From contig JARWMV010000065.1 of assembly GCA_030998015.1 (NCBI GenBank), forward strand, positions 21,925 through 85,924: a stretch of 64,000 bases of DNA. The letters are read 5' to 3'. Numbering within the stretch: the first letter of the stretch is position 1; each line of letters opens with the position of its first letter. The translations under genes and the position numbers were made by a program. The notes beneath the pieces were generated by a model, which saw only the letters and a list, made by a program, of their open reading frames with translations, was not told where the DNA came from and did not search any database. Of the stretch, positions 32,325 through 44,936 are shown piece by piece. The stretch comes from Ceratorhiza oryzae-sativae (Eukaryota; Basidiomycota; Agaricomycetes; Cantharellales; Ceratobasidiaceae).

Positions 32325-35300
32325 TCAGTGGCGCCACAGACCATAGAACAAGTTGTCTGCAGAAAGCTCCACATAAACCTCTGCAAGAGCATTGTATGTG
32401 GTCTCATGAGGCTCCTCAGCTCGGTGTGGATCTAAGCTAGATTGCAATATCTCAAGTGTGATATGCCATGTGTTGAAAGTCTTCCCAAGGTATTTCACAA
32501 CAAAAGGCAGCAGAGCAAGAGGGGGATTGCACATTTGTATGCCACCAAGTATTGACTTAATAATGTTTGGTTGGAGATCACACTGCTCTGAGTGGTAGCC
32601 CTTAGTTACTAAAGTGAGGACATACTGAGCTGCATCACTCTGCTCACATCGAGGGAGGGTCAACCATACAGCACTAAAAGTTGACATCTGTAACATGTGA
32701 GCTGTCTGGCTATCTGCATGGATCAGTCAGTGTAGTGGTTTCATGATATCAAGGGCACAGCCAGAATGAACAACTCAAGCAAGGGACAAGTCTAAGATGT
32801 GAACATATTCATGAAGAGTGGCAGAGTCCGTCCACCCATCCTCAGTGGCACCAAGTAAGAGGTCAAGTGCAAGGGGGATCCAATAATGTTCAGCCACAAA
32901 CTCCCAGCTTAAAGATCCCAAAGCATACTGAAGTTGAGCTGAGATTGTTTGTTGGATACTGCTGTCAAAGAGATTGATGAATTTACATCTAACAACTGGA
33001 TCCTTGGCATGGCAACCCATCAAGAATACTGACTCCAGACAGGTTGTGAGGTTGGTGTGCTTCAACAAGGGCTCAGTATAGATGTTGTAAACGGGGTTCA
33101 GGAAGCCATCAAGTAACTGAGGATCACCATGTCCTTCAAAAGCCATCATATGCTTCAACATCCTAGCCTTTTCCTTTGTTGGCGAAATCATGATGGCTCC
33201 CTAGTGCCAGTTAGCACCAGGGTTTCTATCTACTGATAGTAGCACCCATAAGGTGCTTGGTAGCACCAGGTAGCATGATGGTAGAAACAATAGTGCTGCA
33301 CTACTTAGAACCACCCCAGTGCATCCAGTCCTGCTAAGAAATGCCAAGGAAGGTAAAAAGAAGGGTTGATTCACTAACAAAATGCTTGCTTATCAAACGT
33401 GCTATGTAATGCATGAATGTCCAACCATGCAACAAGCATGCTTGGCTTACACAAGCTTGATCTATGAGCTATGGGTAGATTGATTGAACAACTTGGATTA
33501 AATGATATAAGACAGCTCAAGAAGATAACATGTCAGCAGAAGCAATAGAAACCAACCAAGGGCAATAACAGCAGATAGAAGCACAGGTAGAATGTAGATA
33601 CAACTTGAAAACAAATAAATAGATACTATTCCAGATGTATCAGCACAATGTCCAGCAGTGAGACCATGATTGATGGGCCATTGTGCTGTGGTGAGTGACT
33701 GAATGAAGAGAGACACAACAACATTAGGTGGGTGTGACTGATGGTATGGGCCAATAGACATATGTACATGCTCTGGTTCGCTGACCCATTTGGGAGTCTG
33801 GTGGGTCCCTGTGCGCTCAGCTTGTTGTAGCCCTGACAGATGTTGGCACCAGAACCTGGTTTGGGCTCAATATAAAATGTAAGACAGGCTCAAGCTCCAG
33901 ACATTAATGACTGGGATTGGGGAGATGGAGCAAGCCAGAATGGGGTTGTTGCAGAGGCTCGAGAGGGTTGGAATCTCCCAGATGCCAGTGCACAAACAAG
34001 CCAAAGAGGCAGGAAGCAAGAGGCCTGGCATTGAGTTGGCAGGTGAAGGATAATGAGGTTGGAGTGGAGCTGGCACAACGCACCTGTGACTGGTGTCCTA
34101 TCCAAGTGAGAGGCACTTGTTAAGAGTAAAGTCAAGTGCACAACCAATGTGCAAGCTTGAAGAACTGGCATGACAGTTGCCCACAGTGGACAACCATCTC
34201 AGGGTGAACAGTGCATCAAACTGTAAAAGCAAGAGACATGTCTGAAGACACATCCCCTGACTTGATCACCAGAAGCACAAGACATCTGGCCAGGGAAATT
34301 GAGTCCCTCACAGCAACAGACCAAGTCTGATTGCTCTACCTATCACTCAGGCCCCAGAAGCTCAAGACATCTGGCTAGGGAATCATGAGCTACACTTGTA
34401 CTAAACAAGTGTGGCAGTGAGAGCCAAACAGATCAGTGGCCACAACTGGAAGTCCACATGCAAGGCTGAATGTAGTTGTGGACTTGACACTGAAACCAAA
34501 TGTTGGCACAGGCTATAGGCAACAAAGAATATATAAGCATACAAGTTAAGGCAATAAGCCACATAGACATAGATTTCAACACATCCAAAGAGCCTTGAAC
34601 TGGTGTTTGATGACATGGCTGTTCCCCCATTGTCCCTGCAAAGGTCATCACCAACAGTACATTTGCCTCACAAGGGGTGGGGGTCACATGTCATCTCAAG
34701 CATGGAATTACTCCAGGCTCTTGGCAGTTGAACTCCAGTCAAAGCAAATATAAGAAATGGCAACTTACACAGGAGTGTCCTATGGGGCCAGAGCTGGGTT
34801 TGGACTCAGTGTGATGTGATGTGAGCGACAGCATCAAGCTTTGGGTGCAGATCATTGAAATCAGGGAGCTTGAGCAGGTCAGACTGTTGTCCTAGCAAAG
34901 GCTGGAGGGGGTTGGGTTCAAGGTACAGTGCCATATCACAAACACCTCCAAGGACAGGCACACTAGCATGGATTACATTGTGTTGGGGAGGTTCAAAGGG
35001 TGCAAAGGGGAGGGGACAATGGTGGAGGTAGAGACAATGCCAGATAGGAATGCAGTGGTTGGGGAACAACATTACGTTATATTCAGGGATGTTGCACTGT
35101 CAAACAAGGAAGTCCTTAAGCACCAACAGCAAGCTTGGCGCAAGTTGAGTTTGGTCAGGCTTATGGCCAAGTGGTGGTGGGGCCCATGAGCATGAGCATT
35201 CACTTGAGAACAGGTTGCAGATGCTTGTGCAGTGTTGCCTTGTCGCCCCTAAGGCCTTTTTCAATGAGCAGGTGGAGGTCCACTGCATGTGAGAGAAGCC

Positions 35301-37945
35301 AAGCATTGTCCTGAGCTAGTACAATTAACAAAGGTACATTGTAGCATTGATGATGATGGGCAGATGATTAGGGTTATTCAAGTCTGAAGTGCTAGGTCAG
35401 GAGTGCAACTGTGTGACTGTGATGAAAGAAGACAGTGATGGTCAGGGGGAGAACCCCTCCAAACCAGATGCATACATGTGAGCTATAAATACATCTGGCA
35501 CACATGACGGAAACCCCTATCAGGCAGCTCTGCCACCCAACACTCCCACTCAGGGCAGCAAGAATACATCTCACTGGCCTGCACAACACCCTCCTACCGA
35601 ATACCAGAAATATCCCACTAAATCTCATAAAATCTCCCACTGAATCCAAGCCCCTTGCTCGGTTCTGCAGCTCCCACTAAGTCAGGTTCAAGTACCACAA
35701 GTATTCCATATTTGGACTCAGGTCTGCAACTAACATGGTGCCAGGGTTGAGCGCCAGAGAGCCTCCTTTCAGAAAAGAGCCACCTGAATAAATAGATCAA
35801 GATAACAGGTATGTAGGTGTGTTGTTGAAGGTTGAACAGCAGATAGGATGGACATAAGAGTGACCTAAAAGAAGAAAAAAGGAAGAACAGTGTGATCCAA
35901 AGGTCCAGATGCTAGATGCTGGTGATGGTACTGCAACACAAGAGGTGGCAAATAGCAATGAGTAAGACAAATGATTGACAAACAACATTGACAAGACAGT
36001 GAGAAACAAGAAAAGGTGAATGAGAGAGGAGTTGGCCAAGATAGTCCATGATGTAAGACTGTAGCACAGATCAAGTGTAAGACAAAGCTGAGGGATGTGA
36101 GCAAAGAGAGGGCCTGACAAAGACACTTGTCAATTTGGTGTCCACATTGGCAGGCAATAGTGTCCCCAGTGATGCGTGACTGATGGCACATCTAGCTGGG
36201 CCCATAAGGGAACCAACCCTGGCGATGCACACTAGTGATGTGTCATGACCAAGAGAAGGTGAAGAGGAGGAGTGGCAATGTTGAACAAGAGTAAACACCA
36301 GGTTCAGTGTTGCATGGATGATATTTTGTGGCACAAACACCATTGACAAGGGAATAGGGGCGAAAGGATAAGCAGTGAACATTGAGCCTCCAGAGCCTGA
36401 GGATAAACAAAAGTGAAACAATACATTTGTCAAGTGCAGAGCAAGCAATCAGACAAGCAGGATGTCCCAGAGTGATTGGGAATTGACTGCTGCTCAGCTG
36501 GGGGCTGAGTGGATATGGTATTCAGGACCCAGAGTGGAGTGGAGCAAGTACAAAATACCTTCCAAGATTCCCAGTGCACATCCAGGTAGCCCCAACTTGT
36601 TGGCCTCCAGGCCAGCCATAGTGATAAATCAGACAAGATAACTGACAATAGTCTTGTGCATTGAAAACAGCAAAACCCAGATTTCTATTTCCCAGCTGTC
36701 AGTGCACCAGGCTCTTGGGTTTCCCTAATGGCACATTGCTCCCAAGCAAGTATAAGCTCTAGGGCGTCCAAAGCATTTGTCTGACTTTCAGCAGTAGCTG
36801 TTTGTACAGTTCCCAACTTGTGCAGTGAGCTAATCATCAAGGGAATGAAGAGATCTTGGTAGGGATAAAAAAGTTGGGGTTCCACACAATGATCCAGTAA
36901 ATGAACTGCAATTGGCCAATGCTGTGTCCTTTGTTGATTAGCACATGTCAGACAGACTTTGCCCAAGATGGTGGCCCATTGTCAGGAGTGGCAGTCTTGA
37001 TCAATACTGGGACCATGATATCAACAGCTGGAGGCACCTATAGCAGCATGCTTGAGAAGAAAAAGTTGAAGCTTTGAAAGGTTGAGGGGCACTCGATGAG
37101 TGTATATGCAAACTACATTGTAAATTACATCAACCCTAGGTGTTTTCTCAACAACACCAATCAAAAGATTCAAGGGAGGCAAAGCATGTTGAGTGAAGTT
37201 TTCAACTGGAACAAAGCTATCCTCTGAGCCATGTAAGAAATACAAGTGCCAAAGATGAAGCAGAGCATCAAGGATCTCTGGGTGCTCTTATAACCAGCCT
37301 GGGTGATTCTTTGATAGTTCTGTGCACAATACTAGTCTGAGAAGTGCCAGACTGCTGCTTTCATCTTTCAAGCATTGATCGACTAAGAGTGTTGTGTTAT
37401 TCTTGAACTCAGTGTTCATATTAGGAGCAAGGCCAGAAGATATGATGTTCCATAGAGATTGAAGCATGGATGGCTGGCCTATGTTGCAGTAGAAATACTT
37501 GAGTGAATCACTTGGGAAATGATCAAGGAAGGATGAAAGAGCAGAGGTAAATGGACTTGGGGAAGCAGAGTGTAGCTGAGTCTCAACCTGGACCACTAAG
37601 GTGACAAGAGCTTCCAGGAACATGTTCGCCACTGGAGGAAGGAGATGGAAAATGTTAACAAGCTTGACAAGCTTGGTGATTTTGTTGTTATCTGCTGGAG
37701 GTTGGTATGCAGTGTCACTCAGCATTCTGGCATCAGCTACAATGCGGAAGTGATTGAGGAGCTTATGCCCAATTTCTACCTTGAAATAGTTGGTCAGTAG
37801 CTCAAGTAAACAAGCAACGCCTTCAAGACCAGGGACAGAGAGATGTTTTGCATCAGTCAGGTTCATCAAGACAGGCTGCAGTCCTGTTTGGAGAATATCC
37901 TTGGGTAGGCAGCTTTGGTGGTTTGACACAGTATGAAGGCCTTTA
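32325..37945 (-). pseudogene. TRA1: Decayed TRA1 (SAGA/NuA4 subunit) fragment, interrupted
   Basis: Minus-strand frames match the helical-repeat part of Tra1/TRRAP, the giant PI3K-like scaffold that brings histone acetyltransferases to activators. From 37945: DILQTGLQPVLMNL, SVPGLEGVACLLELLTNYF and KVEIGHKLLNHFRIV; then 37245-37021 and 36966-36685. After an unrelated 3.5-kb stretch the order resumes at 33191-32775 (MMAFEGHGDPQLLDGFLNP, YWIPLALDLLLGA) and 32696-32325 (LAEVYVELSADNLFYGLW). Only a middle part of a roughly 3,500-residue protein is present, with stops and missing exons. It lies between the two genes of the CACTA-like element, so capture by that element is likely. Attribution rests on remembered family sequence. 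Confidence 0.75.
33200..36680. mobile_element. Unidentified insertion splitting the TRA1 fragment
   Basis: TRA1 homology stops at about 36685 and resumes at about 33191. The sequence between has only short frames with no recognised domain. Left-end repeats of the type TAGCACC occur near 33215-33300, and similar ATAGAAA words are found at both edges, but no clear terminal repeats or target duplication could be fixed. It is probably a non-autonomous or decayed transposon; an expanded intron is the alternative. Confidence 0.4.
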
Positions 37946-38181
37946 CTTTACTTTGTTGGACGATGCTGCACCCTGCTGCCAAGATTCCAAGTTTCTGGCA
38001 AGACTTCTTGATGATCTACACTGTGATCTTGACCTGCATGTTTGCTGCACTACACCAGTCAGCATTGTGTTCAATCGCTCTTTAGGCCCTCTGTAAGTAA
38101 CCTTGTTTTTTGGCAGCATACTTCCAATCTAGTAGATTTGCCTGTGTAAATTTTGATAAATTACAGCACTGTAGCATGTAT

Positions 38182-41100
38182 CTACTCAATTTCATCCTCA
38201 TTCTCCTGTTCTTGACCAACACTGTCTAATGCAACTGTGACCCAGTAACACCCATTAGTCATGGTGATGTCAAAGAGTGCAAAAACTCCAGAAAGTTGAT
38301 CCACTGGAACTGCCATCATCTCTCCTAAATTTCCATACTCCCAGCTAGATACTCCCAGGTTCTCTGCCCTGAACAGTGGCACACAGAAGTTAGGTCTTAT
38401 AGGTAACATCAATCCAGAGAACCCACCAGGTATTCCATGGGAACTGTGGATCAATTTGTGGCTGCTGAAATTGTTGCACAAAAACACAAACACACTGAAA
38501 TTCCGTGTTGGGAATTTCAATAGCTAAGATCTGCTCAATGCACACAGCTTGACCACCATGCACATACCCATAGCAGTAACCTTTTCCACTGGTATGCTCA
38601 TGTGAGCCATAGCAGATCCCATTAAACTCAACATAGCTATGGTTCCAAACCATCCCATGAGGTGCCAAATAGTGGTTCTGGATCATACCTGGCCCAAATA
38701 TCCCAGCATCAGGCCATTTTGCAACACAGTACTGAATCACTGCATTGTAAAGCCCTAGCTGGTCAAGGTGAATGTGGCAAGATTGTTTGGATAACTTGGT
38801 TGATTCTGTTATTACCATGTCTCAGTTCAGTTTAGCCCTTCCAATAGAACATGCTGAGATGGTGCTCACGTTGAATCCCATATTTCTTGGTATACTCAGT
38901 CTGACACTGCACAATGAATGCTGCCAGTGTTCCACACTGATGCACTTCCTCACTGCCACCTTGAAGTGCCTCCATGAGGTTGTCAATCACACTCTCATCA
39001 GCTGGTGTATGATTAGGCAATGCCCTGAGGGTTTTGATCTGTCAATCTGATGGTCAGAATGCATATGGCACAGAAGGAGATAAACTCATGCCAGATTTTG
39101 GAGTGTAACATGACTCCACCAGCCACGCATAAGTGTCCCTTCCAAAACACCCTTAGTTTTTCCATTATGATTAATCCGTGATACTATTCCATTTGCACGC
39201 TCCATGCCCCAGACATGTGTGTTGTAAGTGGATGCAGTCTTGAGCAAGAACTCTTCAAGATGCATCATATAGTGGAAGTTGGGTGGAAGAGGTATGTTGT
39301 GTGTGACATAATCCTTGCATAAGGTCTCTAGAAGCCCTGAAGCAAAAGCAATATCTACTGTGCTGATAGTTCGCTTGTCCAAAATACTAGTAGCTAGGCA
39401 GAAACGAAGAACTTGATGATAATGAAACTGCAAGCTGCGAGATGGGAAGCAGTCTGCAAGAGGAGGACACTGATCAGGTTGACCAATTGAATCATACCAT
39501 TTTCGCCATTGTTGATGCAACAGCTTAGCCCGATATGCTTGATGTTTAAGACCAGGTGAAGCACGATGACCACGTGGTACTAATTCTGGTTGTATCACAT
39601 CGCCATCCTGAAACGCAAGATATAAAGGGACAAAAAGCACTCGAGCTGTCAGCTTCCACTGGTCTGCCTTAGTACTAGTTCGTGTCTGGCCAATCTAGAT
39701 CTTGGTTTGGTTTGCATATTAGGCTTCAGTGTACTATTACTTACCTTTGGAGGCAATCGTTGAAAATTCTTGGGCACCACATGCTATCAAGACAACTATT
39801 AAAAACTTCTTGAGGCTCTCGGTCGTGTTGATGCCACTTAGAAAACATCCCAGGTCCAACCAAGACCTGCTTCATAATCCAGTTCATAGCTCCAAGATAG
39901 AGCAAGTGCATAGTGTCAAGCGGGGATGAAGTCGAGGTATGCCAGCCAGGTAGACGGTGCAGTGCCGTAAAGCGATTGCCAGTAGCATGAAAGAACTCCC
40001 GCTGTGCTTGTGGGTCTTGAAGAGCCTTCCACTCATATGCATTATTTAGGTCCTCTTGTGTATCTCGTGGCCGGAATTCTGGAGTATGCACACCACAACC
40101 ATCAAGAACCGTTTTGAGTTAAAATTACAAGCATACCTTGGCGGTGATACCCTGCTACTACTGAGAGACTTGATAGTTGGGAATGGCAGTAAAGACAGAA
40201 ATTCAACTCTGATTTTAGGCCCGCCCCTCCACCCATCTTAATGCGAGCCATAAGGTCAGCAATCAACTGGGAAAGCTCTCCATACACTATTTCTTCCTCA
40301 AGCACAGGTGGATTCCCTCGGTTCACCAGCATATGTACACCTATTCTGTGTTATCCCGTAACTACATGAAACCTATACACCACTTACCTTGCTTAAGCTT
40401 CAACAAATCGTCAATCAGTGGATCTAGCATCTGGCTAAGAGCATAGTCGCCTGGTTCATTGGGGCCAGGCATTACTATAGCAAGTGAAATATTCTCCTGT
40501 AGGAATCGCATATGTCGAGGCAAATTGTTGATTGCAAGATAGCACGCCCCAACGGAGTAATTGCCCTCTTTTGTGGCTCGAAACCTGATATTTGGGTGTA
40601 AGTGGTACATAACAGCAATGGGCCGAACAACTCACCAGTCTGTATTCAGTGAGAACGAGATACCAAACGGAAGGCTCACGAATCGAATGGGTGGATCGAC
40701 TTCACTCTCATCTACGATGTTTCTTGTAACAGGATCCCGTACTCGATGCAGCGCAGCTGTGGTGGATCGCCAACCCCATCCATCCATTATGTCTCCAAGT
40801 GGCTTGTTATGATCCAGCTCGTGCATCCATTCTTGACTTGACATCGGCGCCGCCATCCCCTGATCGTGATCAGTCCGCCAGGTTTGCATTAACTCAGCCA
40901 TCCCGGCTTGGCTAAGCATATGGCGTAGCCACGCAATTGGTGACGCGTATGGGTAGGCGAGACTTGAGACCCGACGGCGACCCCCAGAGGCTAAAGGGCG
41001 GATCGTAAATAAGATGCCCTTGCAATCGTCGTTCAGACAAATCTCATTATCGGTTTCACAGATGTACTCGGGCGAGTACCGTCGCTTACAAGCTGGGCAC

Positions 41101-42141
41101 AGCGTAAAAGTGGTGATTATATTGTCAGTGTTGACGCCTAGTCTGCGCTCCACAGCTGCGATGGTCTGTGCCATCTTTGCAACATGCTCGATTGCGATGT
41201 CCGGGTGTGCAGAAATAGTTCGTCGAGCAGTCTTTAGCTGATGCTTCAACGCCCTGTGAGTGGCTCTGTACAACGTCTTTTGAACAATAGTATCAATGTA
41301 AATATTGCGAATCAAATCCGGCTCTTGAAAGGCGGTGCAGAGAGCATCCAGATTGCCATCACCATCATCACCGTCGGGCTCGTCTTCAGGATTGTCCAGC
41401 TCAAGATCATTGGCTAGCTGGAATCTAGGCAATGCTACATCGGCAGGCCCGACTTCGCAGTGTTCGTCGTCCGGTAAGCCAAAGTTAACATCATTGAATT
41501 CGTCCTCAAACCCGAAACCAAATTCTAGACCATGGTTTCCATCATCGTCCCCTCGCCCCTGTCGACGATGCTCATTGCCCTCGTCAATTAACATATCAAA
41601 GCAGTACTCTTGCCCCAGCTCTTCCGCTATAGCCAGGATTTCCGGATTGACAGCGGCACCGACTGGGCTATCCGGCCTGCGATGATCTTCAGGAGGTACT
41701 GGGGGTAGGTTGTCGCCAGGCGCGAGTGGCAATGGAGGGATAGGCGGATCTATGTCCATATGATCTTCGTCCTCGATGCCAGCGTCAGCATACGGCACGG
41801 GTTCGAAATCATCATGTAGTGACTCTAGATTCGGACTCGAAAGCTGAGAATTAGAAGGGCTGGATGGGCTAGCAGGATCCACTTCATGGCTTGGCCCTGC
41901 GTCGCCTTGTGGGTCTACTTGATCAGCGTGGACTTGCCGTGGGTAGTGTGTTCGGTGATCCTCAATGGTTCGAGCTTTCTGCACTGCCTTACCATCGCAC
42001 CTAGAGCAGTAGCACAAGGCATCAGGTCGGTCTTTATGATGGGACTACAGTTGAGTAGGTTATTGCCACAAGCCTAACAAACAATTAAGTGGCACTTACC
42101 CAATGCTGACGCCTTGCTGATAGTTCAGCGTCCCTTTCCAT
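38182..42141 (-). CDS. CACTA-type TNP2 transposase gene, multi-exon
   Basis: ATG at 42141; exon 1 is 42141-42100, a 55-nt intron follows, exon 2 is 42044-40636, then exons from 40584-40388 and 40340 onward to a stop at 38182. The N-terminus has a Cys/His cluster (CYCSRCDG), then a long acidic region. TNP2-family signatures: VMPGPNEPGDYALSQMLDPL and DTMHLLYLGAMNWI (catalytic-core Asp region), PPNFHYMMHLEEF and GMERANGIVSRINHN (region of the catalytic Glu). The C-terminal part (SYVEFNGICYG...VPVDQLSGVFALFD) also fits the family. TNP2 binds element ends and catalyses cut-and-paste. No definite lesion was found, but several splice sites downstream of 39800 are inferred. Confidence 0.75.
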
Positions 42142-42510
42142 CGTTAGGTAAGTTGGTTTTTATGCAGTTAGCTTGGTGCTATGAACGTATATGGGCTCGA
42201 AGGGCGTAGCTAGATGAAGATCAAAGCTGGTAGAGTGGCGATGTTCCAGTCAAAGAACTCAAGCCGCAGCGCGCTTAATGCATGTAGTTTGCTGATGGAC
42301 AACACAGCCCCACTAATATACCCTTATAGGGTATATTAGATTTGACGCCATTCAGGTATATAAAGTGTATTTATGCATTAAATGTTGGTATGATATGAAA
42401 TTTGCTGGCAAATTATATCAACAGCCGACAGCAGCTCGCGAAAACAGCTTTTATATTCAAAAATGCCACATTATGTGAACATAATATCGAGAATCCGGGG
42501 CCATGAGTTC
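42142..42510. other. Upstream region of TNP2 with an 11-bp palindrome
   Basis: CTAATATACCC (42313-42323) and its complement (42329-42339) are separated by TTATA, giving a strong hairpin. The left arm is preceded by CA, so it reads CACTAATATACC, like a CACTA terminus, but in the wrong orientation for the right end of a minus-strand element. Otherwise no feature. Confidence 0.4.
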
Positions 42511-42519
42511 CTGTGGATG

Positions 42520-42890
42520 TGGATGAGTACATAAATGAATATGTTTAGGAATATATTCATGAGTACCCTATGAGTACATTCATCAGTATATTAATGGATA
42601 ATTTGTGAGTACTCTCATGAGTATATCTATCAGTACATTCATGAGTACATCTACAAGTATGTTTATGAGCATGTTCATGAGTATGTTCATGGGTATGTTC
42701 AAGAGTATGTTCATGGGTATGTTCATGAGTACATTCATGAGTACATTCATGAATACACTCATGAGTACTCTCATGAGTACCCTCATGAGTATGTTCATGA
42801 GTACATTCATGAGTACATTCATAGTATGTTCATGAGTATGCTCATGAGTACATTCATAAGTACACTCATGAGTACTCTCATGAGTACCTC
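42520..42890. repeat. 12-bp minisatellite (GAGTACATTCAT type)
   Basis: About 25-30 degenerate tandem units of GAGTACATTCAT and GAGTATGTTCAT, with scattered CTC and TCT variants. Frames across it encode repetitive Met/Ser/Thr peptides that are artefacts of the repeat. Several units contain palindromic CATGAGTACTCTCATG-like words. Confidence 0.9.
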
Positions 42891-43116
42891 TACACCAATT
42901 CAAAAACCTCCATACAATGAATTGATGCATCTGAGATGGGTGATCTTGCATGAGTACTCCCAAAAGGATCTAAGATGCATGAGTAAACATAAATTTTACT
43001 GAAGTGGCTTGTCTCTTAAATGATACCCTTCAGTGTGCATTGTCCTCGATCTTGTGGGAGAGTCAGGTTCCATGTTGGGGTTGTCCAATCGAACAAGCAA
43101 ATCAAAAGCCACCAGC

Positions 43117-43280
43117 ACAGCACTTCACCCCGGATCTGACCAGGGCTTGACACAAGGAAAAGGGTGGGATAAGTGTTGATAATGGTAAGATAATGGTGCG
43201 ATTAGGTTGTGTCAGCGGTCACGCGCTTGTCTGGCCGGGCAAGGGTTAATAAGGGATGGATAAGATGTAGATAATACTTG
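43117..43280. repeat. Left terminal inverted repeat
   Basis: Pairs with 46805-46969. It also holds short internal repeats of AATGGTGCGAT and GATAAGTGTTGATAA type near 43165-43205, possible transposase-binding subterminal motifs. Confidence 0.8.
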
Positions 43281-44936
43281 AACTAGTGATGTGATCGTCA
43301 GGGTGTTTTGCAAATATTGTCGATCAGGGTCGCGGGCGAGTGACGCGCCTAAGTCGCGACTTGACCACAACCACGCCTGCCCTCGGTTCCGCCTCAACGC
43401 CTGCCTCGACTTTACAATGTCTCAGCGCTTGAACTCTGAGGAAGACCGCAAGAAGGTGGAGAAAGTGAGTGAAAAAATCAATTAATTCATCGAGAACACG
43501 TTCTCACTGGTGTTCGCATTCCCGGTCCAAGAACAGTACAACTTGGTACTCGGATAACAAAGTTTGTGATTGTAATGAATGCTTCAGGACTAACAATAAA
43601 GTCCGGCCATTGACGGTTCAAACTCACCACCGATGATATGGCCGCCACACTGACAATCCGCCAAACGAACCCCCTGCTCCTTCGCCTCCTCGAAATAGAC
43701 GACGACTCAATTCGCCATCTCCACCACCCGGTTGTACCAAAAGTGATCTTGAAGCTCCTGAATCTGGTTCTGCTCTCGAGTCTCAATCTCGTTCTTGTTC
43801 TCGAGCTCAATCTCAGTCTCGGTCTCGTTCACGCTCTCATTCTCACTCATGCTCTTGGTCTGGTTCTAACTGCGTGGGTTCAGATCGTGCGCCGTCGTTA
43901 GGTCCCCTAGATCACACTCGCTCACCGGCTGGCTCGGAGGGGGACCCTGCCGAATCGCCACGCATTGCTCCTGCCGACGCCAATGCAGATGCTGATCGTT
44001 TCGGCAACCTACTGGGCAAAGAGTGTATCGCACATCCTCCTCCACTTTGTGCTGGTAATGTCCCTCAGCAGGATAATGACGCCGAAGCGCAGGATGAGCA
44101 TCTGGAGAGGATGGGGGTGAAGAATAGGCCAACAGCAGTGACAATGCCGATGAACGCGGCCCGGGTGGCGAGGACAAGACAGTGGAGGGCGAGCCCAACC
44201 CCGAAATCCGGCTGAAATTCAAAGTGAGTACCGACGTAACTTGACATAGTTTGGTACTTACCGAACTGGGGTCGGGTTGTGAACTGCTCCCCTGGGCCGG
44301 GAACACTCTGCCCGTACGCAGCGAATGGGTGAGTATGGTCCGGCGCTTGTACCTGATAGGGGCATCGTCGTAACCTTCAAGTACATGGTCGGGGGCAATT
44401 GCATACTTGGGCAAAGCTGGCGTGCTTCTGGGTGGGGAGATGGTACATCCAAAGCAGCAATAGCGTGGACAGGGGCTTGGGCAGGAGGAGCGGGAGCAGG
44501 AGAAGCAAGAGCGGGAGCAGGGGGGTCTGGGGCAGGCAGGTGAGGCGGAGCAACCTGGGGTGCTGGAGCGCTTGAGGTCGTGCGAATATTCACCACCAGA
44601 CGAGAGGACCTCGACGACGGGTGCAAATAAAGGTACGTATGCGCATTTGGTTGATCAAGTTTGATAAGGACGTCGATTTGCTGATTGTTTGGGATCCCGA
44701 TTTTCTGATGATTAACATTTGGTTGAGTTTGCTATTCCAGATCCAAATTTGCTTCGGCCCACTCGTTGTTGACCACCCAACAAGGTACGTGCGTACCGTC
44801 ATGGCCCTCGGACTTCTTGAGCGCGAGGATGGGTGGATTGACCTTGATGTAGCTTCGGTGAGTAACTGTTTGGTTACCGCCCTGGCCCTTCTTGTTCTTG
44901 TACTTCATGTCCAGTGCCGAAATGCGGGACTGAACC

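Noticed and set aside
36071..36648. Short minus-strand ORFs in the TRA1 insertion as genes
   Set aside because: Overlap in several frames, show no domain and have no consistent splice structure.
41014..41685. Long plus-strand frames over the TNP2 N-terminal exon
   Set aside because: Antisense shadows of an acidic, low-complexity coding region; the minus strand has introns and family motifs.
42311..42340. CACTA word at the palindrome as the end of the CACTA-like element
   Set aside because: A minus-strand element should end in TAGTG on the plus strand at this side, and no partner end or target duplication was found.
42520..42890. CRISPR array
   Set aside because: Contiguous short tandem units without unique spacers, in a eukaryotic context.
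42583..42963. 126-residue Met/Asn/Val repeat protein on the minus strand
   Set aside because: Produced by the 12-bp minisatellite, which is open in several frames at once.
43638..44215. Plus-strand Ser/Leu-rich and Ala/Asp-rich ORFs
   Set aside because: Low-complexity frames opposite Pro/Ala-rich minus-strand sequence; no start context, no domain.
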